From NCBI GenBank assembly GCA_934277655.1, contig CAKQVC010000008.1:1-19579 (forward strand): a DNA stretch of 19,579 bases, given 5' to 3'. Positions within the stretch are counted from its first letter, which is position 1; each line of letters opens with the position of its first letter. Below the pieces are notes generated by a model. That model saw only the letters and a program-made list of their open reading frames with translations. It was not told the origin of the DNA and made no database searches. The translations under genes were made by a program, and so were the position numbers. This stretch comes from an uncultured Clostridia bacterium (GTDB lineage Bacteria; Bacillota; Clostridia; Peptostreptococcales; Anaerovoracaceae). Below, in pieces: positions 17,375-19,579 of this stretch.

Positions 17375-17420
17375 CAGGAAAGGCATAAAGCTCAAGGTAT
17401 TAAATTATATTCATTCGTTA

Positions 17421-17464
17421 TATTCCGAACATTATTTAATTATTCCATATCAACATTCGTTTAT
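17421..17464. promoter_or_regulatory. PurR-box-like pair upstream of the purine promoter
   Basis: TATTCCGAACATT (17421-17433) matches the Bacillus PurBox consensus AWWWCCGAACWWT at 12 of 13 positions. Facing it, AACATTCGTTTAT (17452-17464) matches the inverted consensus at 10 of 13. They are 18 nt apart and lie about 47-90 nt upstream of the -35, close to the arrangement described for the B. subtilis pur operon (about 16-17 nt between boxes). Whether this organism has a PurR of that type is unknown. The rest of 17375-17510 is AT-rich with no gene. Confidence 0.45.
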
Positions 17465-17510
17465 AAATCAAAGATGAACTTACAAATAGCAAAAAACAAA
17501 AGAGAACCCA

Positions 17511-17562
17511 AACAAAAAAACTGCGGTCCCTATCGTGTATGAAAACACCTAAAGGCCACAGT
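17511..17562 (-). terminator. Rho-independent terminator after the SseB-like gene
   Basis: On the minus strand ACTGTGG (17562-17556) pairs with CCGCAGT (17526-17520) with one wobble, and an inner GTGT/ACAC stem adds to it. The stem is followed by seven Ts and then GTTT. It starts about 20 nt after the SseB-like stop codon and isolates that gene from the purine promoter. It closely resembles the terminator at 19343-19401, including the flanking GCACAGAAAA-CGGACTGTGG. Confidence 0.8.
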
Positions 17563-17582
17563 CCGTTTTCTGTGCATTTAAT

Positions 17583-18269
17583 TCAAGCTCTTTCTGCGAG
17601 GAATCTTCCGCGATCATAAATTTTCGCAGAATCAAATGGTTCAAAATTTATCTGCGGTTGTCTCGGGATCAGTTCGAACTGCTGACCTTCCAGCATGAAT
17701 GGCTTGATAACCTCAGCCAGTTTCGGAAACAGTTCGAATTTACTGCCATAGAAGTCCACGACAACCCTCAGATGAGGTGTCTGTTCCTCATCAAACTGTG
17801 CCATAAGCATCCACGCCGCATTGACTCCAATCTGCATGGAAAAGAATCTGCACAGTGCAGCCTCCATTCCCGGTGGCAGGCTTTTTGCAGCTTTCAGCTG
17901 CACCCCGCCTCTCAGCGGACGCTGTTCAACCGTCATCCCCATCGTAGCCGAATCATAATCGGAAAGTCCTTTGCGGTCAACTACGATGCTTTTATCAAAA
18001 GGCTCAATCACAAAGCCCAGAATTTTTTGAGACATTTCAATCATCAAGTTTCGAAGAAACTGAAATGGAATCTTCTCCATATTTTCCAGTTGGAAGCGTC
18101 CCAACTCCGAATCCTTTGAAAAGAAAACTGGAATATACTGTTCTCCTCTCTGATTAGACAAAAGTTCGAACGTGATCTGACCATTTTCTTTTTTCTGGCA
18201 GGGAACCAGAAAATCAATACCTCTCAGCGCACGATAAAATGTCTTTTTGCTTTGTTCTTTCGGGCTCAT
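17583..18269 (-). CDS. SseB-like protein
   Basis: The 228-residue soluble protein has no signal peptide or membrane segment. Residues about 10-100 resemble the SseB N-terminal domain: GEQYIPVFFSKDSELGRF, then a helix, then LGFVIEPFDKSIVVDR. Residues about 130-225 resemble the SseB C-terminal domain, with AAWMLMAQFDEEQTPHLRVVVDF. In E. coli SseB was named for enhanced serine sensitivity; its biochemical role is unknown, so no function is assigned here. AGGTGG is 5 nt upstream of ATG 18269. The gene is preceded by a cobalamin riboswitch with terminator and followed by its own terminator, so it appears to be a single-gene, B12-controlled unit. Assignment rests on recognised domain pattern only. 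Confidence 0.72.
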   Translation of the reverse strand: MSPKEQSKKTFYRALRGIDFLVPCQKKENGQITFELLSNQRGEQYIPVFFSKDSELGRFQLENMEKIPFQFLRNLMIEMSQKILGFVIEPFDKSIVVDRKGLSDYDSATMGMTVEQRPLRGGVQLKAAKSLPPGMEAALCRFFSMQIGVNAAWMLMAQFDEEQTPHLRVVVDFYGSKFELFPKLAEVIKPFMLEGQQFELIPRQPQINFEPFDSAKIYDRGRFLAERA

Positions 18270-18462
18270 AAAACCACCTCTTTTGCTTTGCCTTTCCTTC
18301 CAGCTGCTCTTTACTTTTATAAAGATACAGCTTTTAAGCGATATAAAGTCTGTTTTGATTTAAGACTGCAGTCCGTAGTTTGTGTGCTCAGTGTATTTTC
18401 TCATGGATGTCTTATATTTATTCTGTCTTTCCTGATGCACAAATTTAAGGAGAAAATGAAAT
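18270..18462 (-). other. Leader of the SseB-like gene; contains a degenerate terminator copy
   Basis: No gene is seen in these 193 bases. GACTGCAGTCC at 18364-18374 followed by GTAGTTTGTGTG resembles one arm of the terminators at 17520-17562 and 19353-19401, but it has no uridine tract and a poor partner arm, so it looks like a decayed copy. The GACTGCAGTC core is itself a palindrome. The ribosome site AGGTGG is at the left end. Confidence 0.45.
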
Positions 18463-18515
18463 AAAAAAGGACTGCAGCCTTTTTTCCGGCACAATAAGTA
18501 GTGCATCTGCAGTCC
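18463..18515 (-). terminator. Riboswitch-linked rho-independent terminator (first unit)
   Basis: On the minus strand GGACTGCAG (18515-18507) and CTGCAGTCC (18477-18469) form a perfect 9-bp stem followed by six Ts. It lies about 105 nt after the cobalamin aptamer and about 190 nt before the SseB-like start codon. That is the position expected of an expression platform in which cobalamin binding favours termination. The antiterminator pairing was not resolved by eye. Confidence 0.85.
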
Positions 18516-18543
18516 TCCCTGTGCGGATGTTACTGCAGGCTTA

Positions 18544-18615
18544 CTATGCCTGGTTTGCTCCAGCCCGTTTTTGCTGTTGTATGTCAAATACCCCCTCGCG
18601 CACGCTCACCGACAT
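18544..18615 (-). CDS. Possible 23-codon leader ORF inside the riboswitch expression platform
   Basis: ATG 18615 begins MSVSVREGVFDIQQQKRAG and ends with TAG at 18546-18544, 23 residues in all. AGGA lies 8 nt upstream, in the 3' arm of the aptamer. Translation here could affect folding of the terminator region. The ORF is short enough to occur by chance, and no similar ORF is evident after the second riboswitch, which argues against it. Confidence 0.15.
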   Translation of the reverse strand: MSVSVREGVFDIQQQKRAGANQA

Positions 18616-18619
18616 GGCG

Positions 18620-18806
18620 GGTTCCTGCGATTTATGCATGTCTCCTGGCTTGGATATCCTTGCACTGCCTGCCTTCCCGGTATTAATTCATACCAGTGGC
18701 TTCTTTGACAGAACTCCTTCCTTACAGTGGCGGGACCGTGCAGGATTCTCACCTGCTTCCATCTTAGCTTCCTACCCATTCGTCCGCAAACCCCTTGCAG
18801 TCCACT
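18620..18806 (-). ncRNA. Cobalamin (B12) riboswitch, first copy
   Basis: The minus strand carries the conserved cobalamin aptamer blocks in order: GGAAGCAGGTGAGAATCCTG, then CACGGTCCCGCCACTGTAAG, then AAGCCACTGG, then CCGGGAAGGCAGGCAGTGC and finally AAGCCAGGAGACATGC. The closing P1 stem probably pairs CTGC near 18801 with GCAG at 18628-18625. The aptamer is followed by a strong terminator (18463-18515), so adenosylcobalamin or a related corrinoid should reduce expression of the SseB-like gene. The region from 18807 to 18915, between it and the 93-codon gene, probably holds its promoter, but I could not place one with confidence. Confidence 0.95.
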
Positions 18807-18915
18807 TTTTCTGCCGGTTCTGCCAAACGTTGCGTATGAAGAACATAAATCTCTATGAAGTTTGCTTAATTTATTTGTTTTTTCAGTTTATATGCATATT
18901 ATATGCACACTACGT

Positions 18916-19197
18916 TTATTCGTATATGCAATATGCCGGATAGGTTTCGCCGACAAACACCCACACATTTTCCCCCATTTCGATGTGCTTGTCAAACGTC
19001 AGATCCGGAACAAACAGCTTTAATGCCGTTCTTTTCGTGCCTTTAAGAACAATACCTTCCGGAGTCGGATTTTCCCGGAAACTGATAATCTTTTCGCCCA
19101 GACCGGAAATCCCTGCTTCCTTTCCGAAGTTATCCGCGAATTTTTCAACGGTTGTGTAAACAATGTTGTCAGGGTTTTCAAACCATGCTACTCTCAT
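18916..19197 (-). CDS. Small protein of unknown function downstream of second cobalamin riboswitch
   Basis: The gene encodes 93 residues starting MRVAWFENPDNIVYTTVEKF. I do not recognise the family. No signal peptide, membrane segment, metal-binding cluster or repeat is seen; the only cysteine is near the C-terminus (AYCIYE). The composition and beta-rich pattern suggest a small soluble domain. ATG 19197 is chosen because GGAGG lies 9 nt upstream; a TTG at 19212 would overlap that site. A cobalamin riboswitch and terminator precede it, so it is probably repressed by cobalamin. The next gene along the strand has its own riboswitch, so the two may serve a common B12-related or B12-sparing role, by inference only. 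The ORF is credible because of start site, isolation and riboswitch. Confidence 0.7.
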   Translation of the reverse strand: MRVAWFENPDNIVYTTVEKFADNFGKEAGISGLGEKIISFRENPTPEGIVLKGTKRTALKLFVPDLTFDKHIEMGENVWVFVGETYPAYCIYE

Positions 19198-19342
19198 TTT
19201 CTTTTCCTCCAAGCGTAATCATAATTTTAGGGGGCTGCATAATATTACATTTTAGGGTAAAAACTCTTTTTCAGCAATATAGCTGTTCATATTCTCTTTG
19301 GGCGTTTACTTCTTTTTTTATTTATTCTGGAGAATTTTTGCC
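19198..19342 (-). other. Leader of the 93-codon gene; short direct repeat
   Basis: These 145 bases between terminator and start codon hold no gene. The plus-strand word ATTTTAGGG occurs at 19224-19232 and 19249-19257, a direct repeat of 9 bp with starts 25 bp apart. GGAGG before ATG 19197 is the ribosome site. No further structure was recognised. Confidence 0.4.
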
Positions 19343-19401
19343 GAAAACAAAAGGACTGCAGCCCCTATAGTGTGTGGAAAACCACCAAAAGACCACAGTC
19401 C
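19343..19401 (-). terminator. Riboswitch-linked rho-independent terminator (second unit)
   Basis: On the minus strand GGACTGTGG (19401-19393) pairs with CTGCAGTCC (19361-19353) with two wobbles, and an inner GTGG-TTTT-CCAC hairpin is present. TTTTGTTTT follows. It lies about 60 nt after the second cobalamin aptamer and 145 nt before the 93-codon gene, as expected for a transcription-attenuating expression platform. Confidence 0.82.
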
Positions 19402-19461
19402 GTTTTTCTGTGCATTTTTATTCGTTATGTCTGCGCTCGTCCGACGCATCACAACATTGAA

Positions 19462-19579
19462 ACTCCTATGCATGTTTCCTGACTTGGACGTCAATGCACT
19501 GCCTGCCTTCCCGGAATCTCTCAATCCAGTGGCTTCTCTGACAGCACTCCTTCCTTACAGTGGCGGGACCGTGCAGGAT
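19462..19579 (-). ncRNA. Cobalamin (B12) riboswitch, second copy, 5' end outside window
   Basis: The minus strand entering at the right edge begins in the aptamer core (ATCCTGCACGGTCCCGCC). It continues with CACTGTAAGGAAGGAG, AAGCCACTGG, CCGGGAAGGCAGGCAGTGCA and the variant 3' block AAGTCAGGAAACATGCAT. A 34-bp stretch (19546-19579) and a 20-bp stretch (19495-19514) are identical to the first copy (18713-18746 and 18661-18680), pointing to duplication of the whole regulatory unit. The P1 and P2 5' strands lie outside the window. Confidence 0.93.

Noticed and set aside
18360..18587. 75-codon minus-strand ORF across the first riboswitch terminator
   Set aside because: It covers the terminator stem and uridine tract, and its predicted protein has no domain pattern.
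18521..18943. 140-codon plus-strand ORF across the cobalamin aptamer
   Set aside because: It runs antisense through the highly conserved aptamer; its conservation is explained by the RNA.

Overview
The window looks like a chromosomal segment of an anaerobic, low-to-mid GC Firmicute, most likely a Lachnospiraceae-type gut Clostridium relative. This is inferred from four things: an oxygen-sensitive glycyl radical enzyme with its activase, a single-chain PurL, a stand-alone AICAR transformylase paired with a PurO-type IMP cyclohydrolase, and a PurF homologue lacking the usual N-terminal cysteine. No mobile element, CRISPR array, tRNA or rRNA was seen.

Region 1 (1-5448): a glycyl radical enzyme (GRE) and its radical-SAM activase are encoded on the minus strand. 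The activase runs off the left edge. Divergent from them is a 624-residue AraC-family regulator with an N-terminal cupin and a C-terminal domain resembling a GH39 beta-xylosidase remnant. The shared intergenic region holds a promoter for each direction and an inverted repeat overlapping the GRE -35. The GRE has Cys-Ile-Gln where related dehydratases and decarboxylases have Cys-Val-Glu, so its substrate cannot be assigned. Region 2 (5449-6433): a CvpA-family membrane protein on the plus strand converges on the purine operon, with a terminator-like structure between them.

Region 3 (6434-17582): a minus-strand purine operon, transcribed purE, purF-like, purM, purN, purO, purH (AICAR transformylase domain only), purD, purL. 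Short gaps and overlaps (ATGA at purN/purO, 19 nt at purM/purN, 2 nt at purD/purL) support one transcript. A TTGACA-17-TAAAAT promoter lies in front of purE with PurR-box-like sequences upstream. purC, purB and purK are not in the window. The PurF homologue has a complete PRPP loop and candidate Fe-S cysteines but has lost the glutaminase nucleophile and neighbouring glutamine-site motifs.

Region 4 (17583-19579): two closely similar cobalamin riboswitches on the minus strand, each followed by a rho-independent terminator. The first precedes an SseB-like protein gene. The second, cut by the right edge, precedes a 93-codon gene of unknown function. The terminators share a GGACTG/CAGTCC stem, and a close relative of the second sits just after the SseB-like gene. 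The most novel-looking features are these riboswitch-controlled uncharacterised genes, the glutaminase-dead PurF and the unassigned GRE.
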